Source of the DNA: an uncultured Lachnospiraceae bacterium
Lineage (GTDB): Bacteria; Bacillota; Clostridia; Lachnospirales; Lachnospiraceae
NCBI GenBank assembly: GCA_910579325.1
Contig: CAJTTU010000100.1
Span: 1 to 12,874 of the forward strand
Reading direction: 5' to 3'
DNA length: 12,874 bases
Position numbers and translations under genes: made by a program
Shown: one piece after another, positions 6,483-12,874 of the stretch
How positions within the stretch are numbered: position 1 is the first letter of the stretch
How the letters are laid out: every line of letters starts with the position of its first letter
The notes under the pieces: model-generated
What the model was told of the DNA's origin: nothing
Databases searched by the model: none
Seen by the model: the letters and a program-made list of their open reading frames with translations, nothing else

Positions 6483-7418
6483 CTATAAAAAGCACCCTTC
6501 TCGCGCATAATTCTCCATAATGTCCAGTTCCTTTTCCGTAAACCCGAAGACTTCCTGCAAAAGCTTTCGCTCCTGCGTCATGGTAGTGTTGGAGACGGTC
6601 CGGTTATCCGTATTGACAGTCACATGGACGCCCATATCAAACAGCTTCCGTATGGGGTGAATTTCCGTTCCAACAGCTTTGGTCTGCAGGTTACTGGTAT
6701 AGCATACCTCCAGGGGTATCTGATGTTTTACAAGATAACGGCACAGCTCGGGATCTTCTATGGAGCGGACGCCATGTCCGACTCTCTTTGCGCCAAACCG
6801 GAGGGCATCCCGGACACTTTCCGGCCCGTCAGCCTCCCCCGCATGGATGGTAAAGGGAAGGCTCAATTTTCGGGCATGGTTAAACAAAATGTCGTATCCG
6901 GAAGTGGGATACAAAGCTTCCGCACCGGCCAGATCCACGGCGCATACGCCGTCGCCCAGAAACGCGGAGGCGGTCCGCAGCGTTTCCTCGTTGGCATTCT
7001 GATTCTCCTTGCCCCGCATACAGCACAGGATCAGCCCGCCCCGAAAGCCGGGACAGAGAGCGGTTCCTTCCCGCAGTCCCTGTACGGCGCCTTCCGTGAT
7101 TTCTTTCTGGCCATATCCTTTGGAGCCGTGGAGCTGAGGGGCGAAGCGGATCTCTCCCTGCGTAACCCCCTCCGCCGCCATATCCTGTATCAGCTCAGTT
7201 ACAGCCCGGGCCACATATTCCGGTTCCTGCAGTACCTGAAGCGGCAGGTCGAAACAAGCCAGATATTGATTCAGATCCCGGCAGTCCGCCGGAACGGTCA
7301 GCATTTCGGCCAGCGTTTCGCTGTTCTCGGTTTGTAAAGCGATGCTCTGGCGTTCTGCCAGTTCCCATATGGTATCGGGACGGAGAGAGCCGTCCAGATG
7401 TACATGAAGTTCAGTCAT
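6483..7418 (-). CDS. add: Adenosine deaminase
   Basis: A 311-residue cytosolic zinc enzyme that converts adenosine (and deoxyadenosine) to inosine in purine salvage. The metal-binding HxH is His5/His7 in LHVHLDGSLRP, near the very N-terminus. His192 and catalytic Glu195 occur in IHAGEADG, His215 in VGHGVRS, the SNLQT motif at 242-246, and metal ligand Asp271 in VNTDNR. The complete active-site set is therefore present. Asn follows Asp271 where mammalian enzymes have a second Asp; from memory the NTDNR form is usual in many bacterial Add proteins. Length is slightly below the common 330-340. AAAGGA lies upstream of the ATG at suitable distance. A good promoter lies about 110 nt upstream. An adenine-deaminase-like specificity cannot be excluded by eye but is less likely. 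Confidence 0.92.
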   Translation of the reverse strand: MTELHVHLDGSLRPDTIWELAERQSIALQTENSETLAEMLTVPADCRDLNQYLACFDLPLQVLQEPEYVARAVTELIQDMAAEGVTQGEIRFAPQLHGSKGYGQKEITEGAVQGLREGTALCPGFRGGLILCCMRGKENQNANEETLRTASAFLGDGVCAVDLAGAEALYPTSGYDILFNHARKLSLPFTIHAGEADGPESVRDALRFGAKRVGHGVRSIEDPELCRYLVKHQIPLEVCYTSNLQTKAVGTEIHPIRKLFDMGVHVTVNTDNRTVSNTTMTQERKLLQEVFGFTEKELDIMENYAREGCFL

Positions 7419-7525
7419 AGTTTGATTCCTTTCTTTTTTGAACGCTTGATTTATGTTTACTCTGTTTGCGTGCGGTGAGTCAGGTGTCTGGAATGAAAAC
7501 TGGTTCAGAACAGGTAATCAAATTC

Positions 7526-7554
7526 ATTGTATGCCTTTTCGGGGATGCTGTCCA
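7526..7554 (-). promoter_or_regulatory. Putative promoter of adenosine deaminase
   Basis: Reading leftward, -35 TGGACA (7554-7549) and -10 TACAAT (7531-7526) each match the consensus at 5 of 6 positions with a 17-base spacer. The predicted start near 7519 gives a leader of about 100 nt. Confidence 0.6.
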
Positions 7555-7619
7555 TCATTATAGGAGAATAATTGTGCGAATTATGGAGGTTTTTGTATAA
7601 ATTAATTCTGAATTTTGAA

Positions 7620-7648
7620 TTGACAGGTGATAGTCTAAAATTTATAAT
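7620..7648 (+). promoter_or_regulatory. Perfect-consensus promoter of the dockerin/cohesin operon
   Basis: TTGACA (7620-7625), a 17-base spacer and TATAAT (7643-7648) match the sigma-A consensus exactly. Transcription would start near 7655, giving a leader of about 105 nt before the ATG at 7760. Such a promoter is expected to be strong unless a repressor acts on it. Confidence 0.85.
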
Positions 7649-7759
7649 AAAAACATTATGTGCAGGACAAACAGTACATGACGGTTGAAATTTTTTTGAC
7701 TGTTTTCGATAGACGGCGGCTTTGTGCAGGGCGGAGAGCCGATGGGGAGGAATACCTGA

Positions 7760-9784
7760 ATGAAGATACATAAGAGGATATGGGCGGTCTGCCTGGCCGT
7801 AATGCTGGTGGCTGCTGTTTTCGCGGGTCTGGCCGGAGAAAAAAGGGTCAGTTATGCTTACGATGAAAAAGGGGCGATTATCAAAGTCAATTCTTCGGTA
7901 AATGTACGTACGGGAGCCGGAACAGGGAATGGGGTGCTGCAGGCTGCAGGCCAGGACGTTCAGCTGACCAACGGCAAAGAGGTGACGATTATCGACGAGG
8001 CTCCGGCTTCGGACGGAAGTCTCTGGTATAAAATCAGATTTACATATATTGACAATGCTCAATATGAAGGTTTTGTCCGCAGTGATTTTGTGGCGGTTGC
8101 GGCTTCAGACGACGCATTTGAGGCATATCTGAACGAACAGGGTTTTCCCGAAAGCTATAAGCCGGCGTTGCGGACGCTGCATGCCGCTTATCCCAACTGG
8201 TCCTTTAAAGCGTTTCATACGAATCTGGACTGGAACGCGTCCGTGAATGCAGAAACTGTACTGGGCCGAAACTTGGTACATAACTCCAGCAGCCCGTCCT
8301 CCTGGAAGTCTGTTCAGCCCGGCGCGTATGACTGGAACAACAGCACCTGGATCAGTTTTGATTCCGGCGGCTGGGTCATGGCTTCCCCGGAGATCGTCCG
8401 TTACTATATGGATCCCAGAAATTTTCTGACAGATCAGTCGATTTTCATGTTTTTGTATCAGTCCTATAATAGGGATGTACAGAATAAGGACGGTCTGGCT
8501 TATATTGTGGCAAATACTTTTCTGAATAATAGTAATGTGGAGGGCACCAGCTACAGCGATATGCTGATTGCGGCGGCAGAGGCTTCCCAGGTAAGTCCCT
8601 ATGTGCTGGCTTCGGCGATTCTTCAGGAAATGGGGACGTCCGGGAACAGCGGCAGTATATCAGGAGAGAGCGGCCTGTTTAATTTTTATAATATCGGCGC
8701 GTACCGTACCAGCACTCAGAGTGCGGTACAGAGAGGCCTGTGGTATGCGGGGGGCAGCGGAACCGGCGCTACCAGCTATGGGCGGCCGTGGAATACCCGG
8801 CAGAAAGCGATTGTCGGAGGCGCGTTGTGGTATGGCGAACAGTATGTGCGTGTGGGCCAGAATACCATTTATCTGAAAAAGTTCAACGTGCAGGGTTCCA
8901 ATCCCTATAGTCATCAGTATATGACCAATGTGGGCGGAGCTTATGAAGAAGCAGTGAAGCTGTCCAAGGCTTATTCGGGGGATTCCCGTCAGGCTACGCT
9001 GGAGTTTTCGATTCCGGTATTTCAGAACATGCCCGGAAACCCGTGCCCGAGGCCCAGCGGCAACGGAAGTCCTAACTATCTGCTCTCAGATCTGCATGTG
9101 GACGGCTATGATCTGTCGCCCGCTTTTGAGCGTTATACGACGGAGTACAACGTGATTGTGGGGGAAAATGTGGGAAGCGTCAGCATTGGCGCATCTGCTT
9201 ATGACGGAAGCGCTTCAATTTCGGGAATTGGTTCCGTCAATCTGAACGTGGGCGTAAACTCCTGTGAGGTTAAAGTAACGGCCCAGAATGGCACGACAAA
9301 AACTTATGTGATTAACATTGCAAGAGAGGGGGACGTCGGGTCGGATCCCGGACAGAACCAGCCGTCTTCCGATTATCGTTTTGATGATAATGCTATGGTA
9401 ATCACAGATATCAAGCCGTCTACGCCGGTGCAGACATTCCTGGCCAACGTACATGTAGAGGGAGGAAGCGCAAAGCTGCTGAATCATGACGGTTCGGAAG
9501 CGACTTCGGGAACAGCGGGAACCGGAGACTGGCTGGCGTTGTATGATGAAGCCGGGAATGAGACGAAGCGTTATCAGCTTCTCATTTATGGTGATATTAA
9601 CGGAGATGGCAAGATCAGCTCTACCGATCTTTTGGCAGTGCAGAAACATATCCTGAAGATGCAGGAGCTGGGCGGTGTGTATCTGACAGCCTGTGACGCG
9701 AATCATGACGGCAGATTTACCGCAACGGATCTTCTGGAAATTCAGAAGCATATCCTGAAGCTGAGCGAACTGGTACAGCACTGA
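7760..9784 (+). CDS. Secreted SH3/glucosaminidase/cadherin-like protein with C-terminal dockerin
   Basis: A 674-residue exported protein, probably a peptidoglycan hydrolase of the N-acetylglucosaminidase type. A signal peptide covers residues 1 to about 33. A bacterial SH3 domain (39-113, with SSVNVRTGAGTG) probably binds the wall. The glucosaminidase-like region spans roughly 210-405; SPYVLASAILQEMGTSG places the likely catalytic Glu at 290, and YGRPWNTRQKAIVGGALW follows. A cadherin-like beta-sandwich module occupies 441-523. A pre-dockerin module (545-609) leads to a type I dockerin (608-671) with two calcium loops: Asp612/Asn614/Asp616/Asp623 and Asp646/Asn648/Asp650/Asp657. Each loop is followed by a near-identical helix containing QKHILK. 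GGAGG lies about 9 nt before the ATG, behind a consensus promoter. The cohesin gene follows after 40 nt, so the dockerin probably docks there. Domain identities are confident; cleavage specificity and partner are inferred. Confidence 0.88.
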   Translation: MKIHKRIWAVCLAVMLVAAVFAGLAGEKRVSYAYDEKGAIIKVNSSVNVRTGAGTGNGVLQAAGQDVQLTNGKEVTIIDEAPASDGSLWYKIRFTYIDNAQYEGFVRSDFVAVAASDDAFEAYLNEQGFPESYKPALRTLHAAYPNWSFKAFHTNLDWNASVNAETVLGRNLVHNSSSPSSWKSVQPGAYDWNNSTWISFDSGGWVMASPEIVRYYMDPRNFLTDQSIFMFLYQSYNRDVQNKDGLAYIVANTFLNNSNVEGTSYSDMLIAAAEASQVSPYVLASAILQEMGTSGNSGSISGESGLFNFYNIGAYRTSTQSAVQRGLWYAGGSGTGATSYGRPWNTRQKAIVGGALWYGEQYVRVGQNTIYLKKFNVQGSNPYSHQYMTNVGGAYEEAVKLSKAYSGDSRQATLEFSIPVFQNMPGNPCPRPSGNGSPNYLLSDLHVDGYDLSPAFERYTTEYNVIVGENVGSVSIGASAYDGSASISGIGSVNLNVGVNSCEVKVTAQNGTTKTYVINIAREGDVGSDPGQNQPSSDYRFDDNAMVITDIKPSTPVQTFLANVHVEGGSAKLLNHDGSEATSGTAGTGDWLALYDEAGNETKRYQLLIYGDINGDGKISSTDLLAVQKHILKMQELGGVYLTACDANHDGRFTATDLLEIQKHILKLSELVQH

Positions 9785-9824
9785 GACGGGTAAAGGCGGA
9801 ACCGGATATATAAGGAGAGGGAAT

Positions 9825-11561
9825 ATGAAGAAAATTTTAAGAAACTTTTTGTTGGCTGCGGTCCTGCTATGCATGGCTGCAGCAGGGTTTGGTTTTCCGG
9901 CCAGGGCGGCCGGGAGCGCCCGGATTTCTTTTTCGGATATCAGCTGCAGAGTAGGGGAGACTTTTACAATCAATATGTCGGTCAATGCGTCGGGCGCTAC
10001 GCTGGCGGCTATGGATGCGGTACTTCTGTATCCGACGGATTATCTGGAGCTGGTGTCCTGCAGCGTGCCGTCGCCGGGCAGCTATAACAGTCCTGGCGGA
10101 GGAACTATTATTATGAACTGGTATAATGCTTCCGGTTCCGGAACCCTGAACTGCAGCCTGACTTTTAAGTCTTTAAAAGCGGGTTCTACCGCAGTGACCG
10201 TGGAGAGTCAGGAGATTGCCGATACGGACGGTAATGTGCTTTCTTCCAGCGCGGCCAGCTCCGCGATTGCCATTGGGGCGGAAAGCGGCGCCTCCAATGA
10301 CGCCAGACTCTCTGCCCTGCAGATCTCTCCCGGAAGCTTAAGTCCGGCATTTTCTCCGGACCGGACGGAATATTCGATTCAGGTGAATAATGATGTGTCC
10401 AAGATCGCAGTCAGCGCAAAAACCAATAACGCGAAAGCGAAGTTCGTGATTTCCAGCACGGACCTGGCAGTGGGAGATAATACGATTACCGTTAAGGTTA
10501 CGGCTGAGGACGGAAAGACGGTTAAGAATTATGTAATTAAAGTAAAGCGGCTGGAAAGCTCCGGTACAACGACAAAAGCGGAGGAATCTTCCGAGGAGGA
10601 TGAAAGCGAGGGAGAGGAGTCCGAAGATATTACCGTTATGATAGGCGGCCAGATCAGAATATTTGTCACGTCCCTGGACGGCGTTACACTGCCGGAAGGG
10701 TATGAGGTGAGCGATTATGAGTTTGACGGTCATCAGGTTCAGGCGGCCAGAAGTCTGACAGGTAATCTGATTGCGTTTTACCTGGCGGACCAGGATGGGG
10801 AAAATCCTCAGTTTTATCTGTATAATGAGGCGGATCAGACCTTTTCCCGCATGATGAATATTCAGACGGCCTCCAATCTGTACACGGTAGTGGAGTTAGA
10901 TGCAGGTGTGGTACTCCCTGACAATTATCACGAGATTACGGTGGAGATCGACGGACTGGATGTCCGCGCCTGGCGTTCCAATGATGATATGGAGGGGATA
11001 TACTATCTGATCTATGCCATGAACTGGAACGGGGAAAAAGCATTATATCGCTATGATTCTCAGGAGAGGACGATGCAGCGGGCAGATATGAGCAGCCTGT
11101 ACGCGGCGGGCGCGGGAGACGAGCAGGAATCGGAGACGACGATTGAGGATCTTCAGTCCAAGCTGGAAGAAGCAGATCAGGAGAATCAAAAAGAAAAATC
11201 AAAGATTCCGGGATGGGTAAAATATGTGGTGATTGGCATTCTTGCGGCGATTATTATACTGGCGCTGGTAATGCTGTTTTTGAGAAATAACGGAAACCAG
11301 AACGAGGACCGGATCGCCCGGATGCGGGAATCCAGGCGCAGGAATGATTACGGCGGCCATCGGGAATCGGGAGCCGGGACCAGGCGTGATACCGGAACGG
11401 ATTATGGAAGCAGCGTCGGGCAGCAGTCCGTGCCGCCTATTCAGGGAGAACCCTCCTCCCAGCCCATGCCGACCCCGCCCAATGCCAGCGAGCTCAGCTC
11501 TATGCTGAACCAGCTGGATCAGGAAAAAGAGGAGAATGAATTTGAAATATTTGACCTTTAA
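9825..11561 (+). CDS. Membrane-anchored cohesin protein with cadherin-like module
   Basis: A 578-residue surface protein. The signal peptide (1 to about 29, ending near ARAAG) is followed by a cohesin-like domain (32-150), with VGETFTINMSV, LLYPTDYLEL and LTFKSLKAGSTAVTV placed as in cohesins. A cadherin-like beta-sandwich (161-243) resembles the module in the preceding protein. An acidic Ser/Glu linker (245-268) leads to two tandem copies of a module of about 60 residues (283-343 and 357-421), then a charged, probably coiled-coil stretch (438-458). One membrane span (464-486) is followed by a tail of about 90 residues, first Arg/Gly-rich, then Pro-rich, ending with an acidic segment (SSMLNQLDQEKEENEFEIF). 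The protein would thus be held in the membrane with the cohesin outside. AGGAGAGG lies just before the ATG, and the dockerin gene ends 40 nt upstream. The cohesin call rests on pattern alone and is moderately strong; docking of the neighbouring enzyme is inference. Confidence 0.8.
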   Translation: MKKILRNFLLAAVLLCMAAAGFGFPARAAGSARISFSDISCRVGETFTINMSVNASGATLAAMDAVLLYPTDYLELVSCSVPSPGSYNSPGGGTIIMNWYNASGSGTLNCSLTFKSLKAGSTAVTVESQEIADTDGNVLSSSAASSAIAIGAESGASNDARLSALQISPGSLSPAFSPDRTEYSIQVNNDVSKIAVSAKTNNAKAKFVISSTDLAVGDNTITVKVTAEDGKTVKNYVIKVKRLESSGTTTKAEESSEEDESEGEESEDITVMIGGQIRIFVTSLDGVTLPEGYEVSDYEFDGHQVQAARSLTGNLIAFYLADQDGENPQFYLYNEADQTFSRMMNIQTASNLYTVVELDAGVVLPDNYHEITVEIDGLDVRAWRSNDDMEGIYYLIYAMNWNGEKALYRYDSQERTMQRADMSSLYAAGAGDEQESETTIEDLQSKLEEADQENQKEKSKIPGWVKYVVIGILAAIIILALVMLFLRNNGNQNEDRIARMRESRRRNDYGGHRESGAGTRRDTGTDYGSSVGQQSVPPIQGEPSSQPMPTPPNASELSSMLNQLDQEKEENEFEIFDL

Positions 11562-11572
11562 AGGGATATGAT

Positions 11573-11624
11573 AAGCATGCCCGCAAAACCCGGTGGCAGG
11601 AACCGGCTTTTGCGGGCATGTTTT
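11573..11624 (+). terminator. Rho-independent terminator of the dockerin/cohesin operon
   Basis: CATGCCCGCAAAA (11576-11588) pairs perfectly with TTTTGCGGGCATG (11608-11620). After one C-C mismatch, CCGG (11590-11593) pairs with CCGG (11603-11606). TTTTAT follows the stem immediately. It begins 12 bases after the cohesin stop codon. Confidence 0.92.
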
Positions 11625-11709
11625 ATGCGTGGGAAATGAACCTGTATTCCGGACTAATTTGAATGTAAGGAATTTGTAATCGTTTTTTAATACTATTGTC
11701 AACGAACCA

Positions 11710-11718
11710 TGATACAAT
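11710..11718 (+). promoter_or_regulatory. Possible extended -10 promoter of the lipoprotein gene
   Basis: TGATACAAT combines an upstream TG with a -10 of 5 of 6 matches. No good -35 lies 16-18 bases upstream; TTGTCA (11696-11701) is too close. The leader would be about 115 nt. A TATGAT at 11787 is a weaker alternative. Confidence 0.35.
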
Positions 11719-11838
11719 GAGCGTTAGCAAGGAGAGCATGCCTGCATGTCTGGCGAGCGGCTAATGTCGATCATGAATTCTGGGTTTATGATATGATAAG
11801 TGAATGATATGGCTCAATGTGACGGAGGGAAAAATAGT

Positions 11839-12874
11839 ATGGAAAATAGAAGAAAGATTATGATGTGGGGATGCCTGTTAATGACTTTTTGGTTAGCGGC
11901 GTGTCATAAGGGAGATGGTGGAAAAACAGGGGTGGAACCAACGGCAGAGGTTTCTTCTGAAATGTTGGAGGCAGGGCAGGGATCTACGCCGGAAACAGAG
12001 ACAGCTACGGAAACTATAATGGAATCATTAGAAACAATTCCGGAGACTATGACAGAGGCCAGAACCGTGACAGATTTGGGTAAAGCCGGAGAGAGCAGTG
12101 AAACCGATCAGGGAGAGTTTACCTGGCTGGATCGGGCGCTGGCGGAAGGGCTGGAGAAAGAACTGGGAGAGCTGACTGAGGAGGATTATTTGTCGGTAAC
12201 ACAGTTGGGGATTTATGGAGGCGATAGAGGGGGAAATAATATGAAAAATTATATTTATATTTTTGTTGATAACAAAGAACTCTTTTGCTCATTACCAGTG
12301 CCGAGGAGCATAGATATATGTGATATTACAAAATATAGTAACTTGGAGACTTTGGACATCGAATTGAGTTATAATCCTCAGCCAGAAACATATATTTATC
12401 ATTATGAAGAATTAGAAAACTTTTCGGTGTTGACAAGTTTATGTATTAAATTAAATAGACCTATTGATTTAAGCGAAAATGGTTTCGATATTATGGGAAC
12501 TGATATTGCCGATACCATTAAAGATATTTCATTTATTAGCAATATGTCTAATTTAGTATCTATTAGTTTGGAGAATATCAATCTTCCGGATGATTTATCT
12601 CCATTATTTTCACACTATTTTTATATCATAAGTTTAAGAGGGTGTGATATAAATGAAAAAAGTTTTTTGAATTTGCAGGACGATTCTTATTATCCGCAAA
12701 TATTAAATTTACAATACAATCAAATTGTTGATGCTACGATTCTTACAGCTATGCAAAGTGATTGGGAAAATAATGCGGTATATCAGTTGGATATTTCATA
12801 TAATCCGCTTATAGAAATTGGAGATTTCATCACATCAGAAAAATTAGAGATATGTAATGCACCTACAGGTATAG
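11839..12874 (+). CDS. Lipoprotein with leucine-rich repeats, cut by window end
   Basis: The frame is open from the ATG at 11839 through the last base (345 codons, no stop), so the C-terminus lies outside. GGAGGG (11824-11829) precedes the start by 9 nt. A basic start, a hydrophobic stretch and the lipobox LAAC predict lipidation at Cys22 and attachment to the outer face of the membrane. A Thr/Glu/Ser-rich spacer (about 23-98) leads to a cap segment, WLDRALAEGLEKELGELTEE (residues 102-121) followed by DYLSVTQLGIYGG, which resembles the start of leucine-rich repeat domains in Firmicute surface proteins. Irregular repeats follow, such as LETLDIELSYN, LVSISLENINL, YIISLRGCDI, ILNLQYNQI and VYQLDISYNPL. 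GC content falls sharply near 12230, from about 60 percent to about 25 percent in sampled 60-base lines, which suggests a chimeric origin. Binding partner and role are unknown. Confidence 0.85.
   Translation, partial: MENRRKIMMWGCLLMTFWLAACHKGDGGKTGVEPTAEVSSEMLEAGQGSTPETETATETIMESLETIPETMTEARTVTDLGKAGESSETDQGEFTWLDRALAEGLEKELGELTEEDYLSVTQLGIYGGDRGGNNMKNYIYIFVDNKELFCSLPVPRSIDICDITKYSNLETLDIELSYNPQPETYIYHYEELENFSVLTSLCIKLNRPIDLSENGFDIMGTDIADTIKDISFISNMSNLVSISLENINLPDDLSPLFSHYFYIISLRGCDINEKSFLNLQDDSYYPQILNLQYNQIVDATILTAMQSDWENNAVYQLDISYNPLIEIGDFITSEKLEICNAPTGI

Larger units (their letters stand above)
7419..7759. other. Divergent intergenic region with two promoters
   Basis: These 341 bases separate the leftward adenosine deaminase gene from the rightward glucosaminidase gene. 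They hold a leftward promoter (7554-7526) and a rightward consensus promoter (7620-7648), each followed by a leader of about 100 nt. The strip just before the rightward -35 is AT-rich, with AATTC (7604-7608) and GAATT (7617-7621) as an inverted repeat, possibly an UP-like element or regulator site. I see no RNA gene. An open frame running through it on the minus strand (8062-7505) is a shadow of the glucosaminidase gene. Confidence 0.65.

Noticed and set aside
6409..6495. Longer DUF1294 protein overlapping the end of adenosine deaminase
   Set aside because: The extra 29 residues are unlike the family, upstream starts lack a ribosome binding site, and the ATG at 6408 has a well-placed GAGG.
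6597..6614. Asn272 after the metal-binding Asp271 in adenosine deaminase, first taken as a lost active-site residue
   Set aside because: The NTDNR form is, to my knowledge, usual in bacterial adenosine deaminases, and all other catalytic residues are present.
6624..7337. 237-codon + strand open frame opposite adenosine deaminase
   Set aside because: The minus-strand frame carries every adenosine deaminase active-site motif, so the opposite frame is a by-product of codon use.
7505..8062. 185-codon minus-strand open frame across the divergent intergenic region
   Set aside because: It covers both promoters and the signal peptide and SH3 coding part of the glucosaminidase gene, and its product has no recognisable domain.
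9215..9985. 256-codon minus-strand open frame opposite the dockerin/cohesin junction
   Set aside because: It lies antisense to two well-supported genes, covers the conserved dockerin loops, and its product looks like no known protein. It is a shadow frame.
1..12874. CRISPR arrays, tRNA or rRNA genes, insertion sequences, prophage genes
   Set aside because: I looked for regular spaced repeats, cloverleaf arms and transposase or integrase motifs and found none.

Overview
The window looks like chromosomal DNA of a Gram-positive Clostridia member, most likely Lachnospiraceae (inferred from protein style, not from a marker gene). Supporting signs are strong AGGAGG-type ribosome binding sites, sigma-A-like promoters, secreted proteins with SH3, cadherin-like, cohesin and dockerin modules, a VanR/VanS-like two-component pair, and an AAA-ATPase/PD-(D/E)XK fusion of a kind common in gut Clostridia. 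I see no rRNA, tRNA, CRISPR array, transposase, integrase or phage gene.

Layout. Positions 1-349 hold no convincing gene, but contain two hairpins and a probable promoter. Two + strand genes follow, 18 nt apart: an AAA-like ATPase with a C-terminal nuclease-type domain (350-1942) and a PP-loop ATPase of the Dph6 (diphthine-ammonia ligase) family (1961-2602). A nested, apparently bidirectional terminator (2639-2695) separates them from a leftward block. That block contains an OmpR-type response regulator and an 811-residue sensor histidine kinase with overlapping reading frames (5877 to 2772). Upstream of it are a small DUF1294 membrane protein (6408-6067) and adenosine deaminase (7418-6483), also leftward. 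A divergent intergenic region (7419-7759) carries a good promoter in each direction.

Rightward from 7760 is a two-gene unit. The first gene encodes a secreted SH3/glucosaminidase/cadherin-like/dockerin protein. The second encodes a secreted cohesin/cadherin-like protein with one membrane span and a cytoplasmic tail. A dockerin enzyme next to a membrane-anchored cohesin suggests a minimal cellulosome-like docking system, used here to hold a peptidoglycan hydrolase at the cell surface. This is the most interesting feature of the window. The unit ends at a strong terminator (11573-11624). The last gene (11839 onward) is a lipoprotein with leucine-rich repeats, cut by the window edge, whose base composition changes sharply part-way through.

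Functional reading. The right half is devoted to the cell surface: wall hydrolase, its presumed anchor, and a repeat-containing lipoprotein. The two-component system has no obvious target next to it, but direct repeats over its own promoter suggest autoregulation. The adenosine deaminase is housekeeping purine salvage. The AAA-nuclease/PP-loop pair has no known role.
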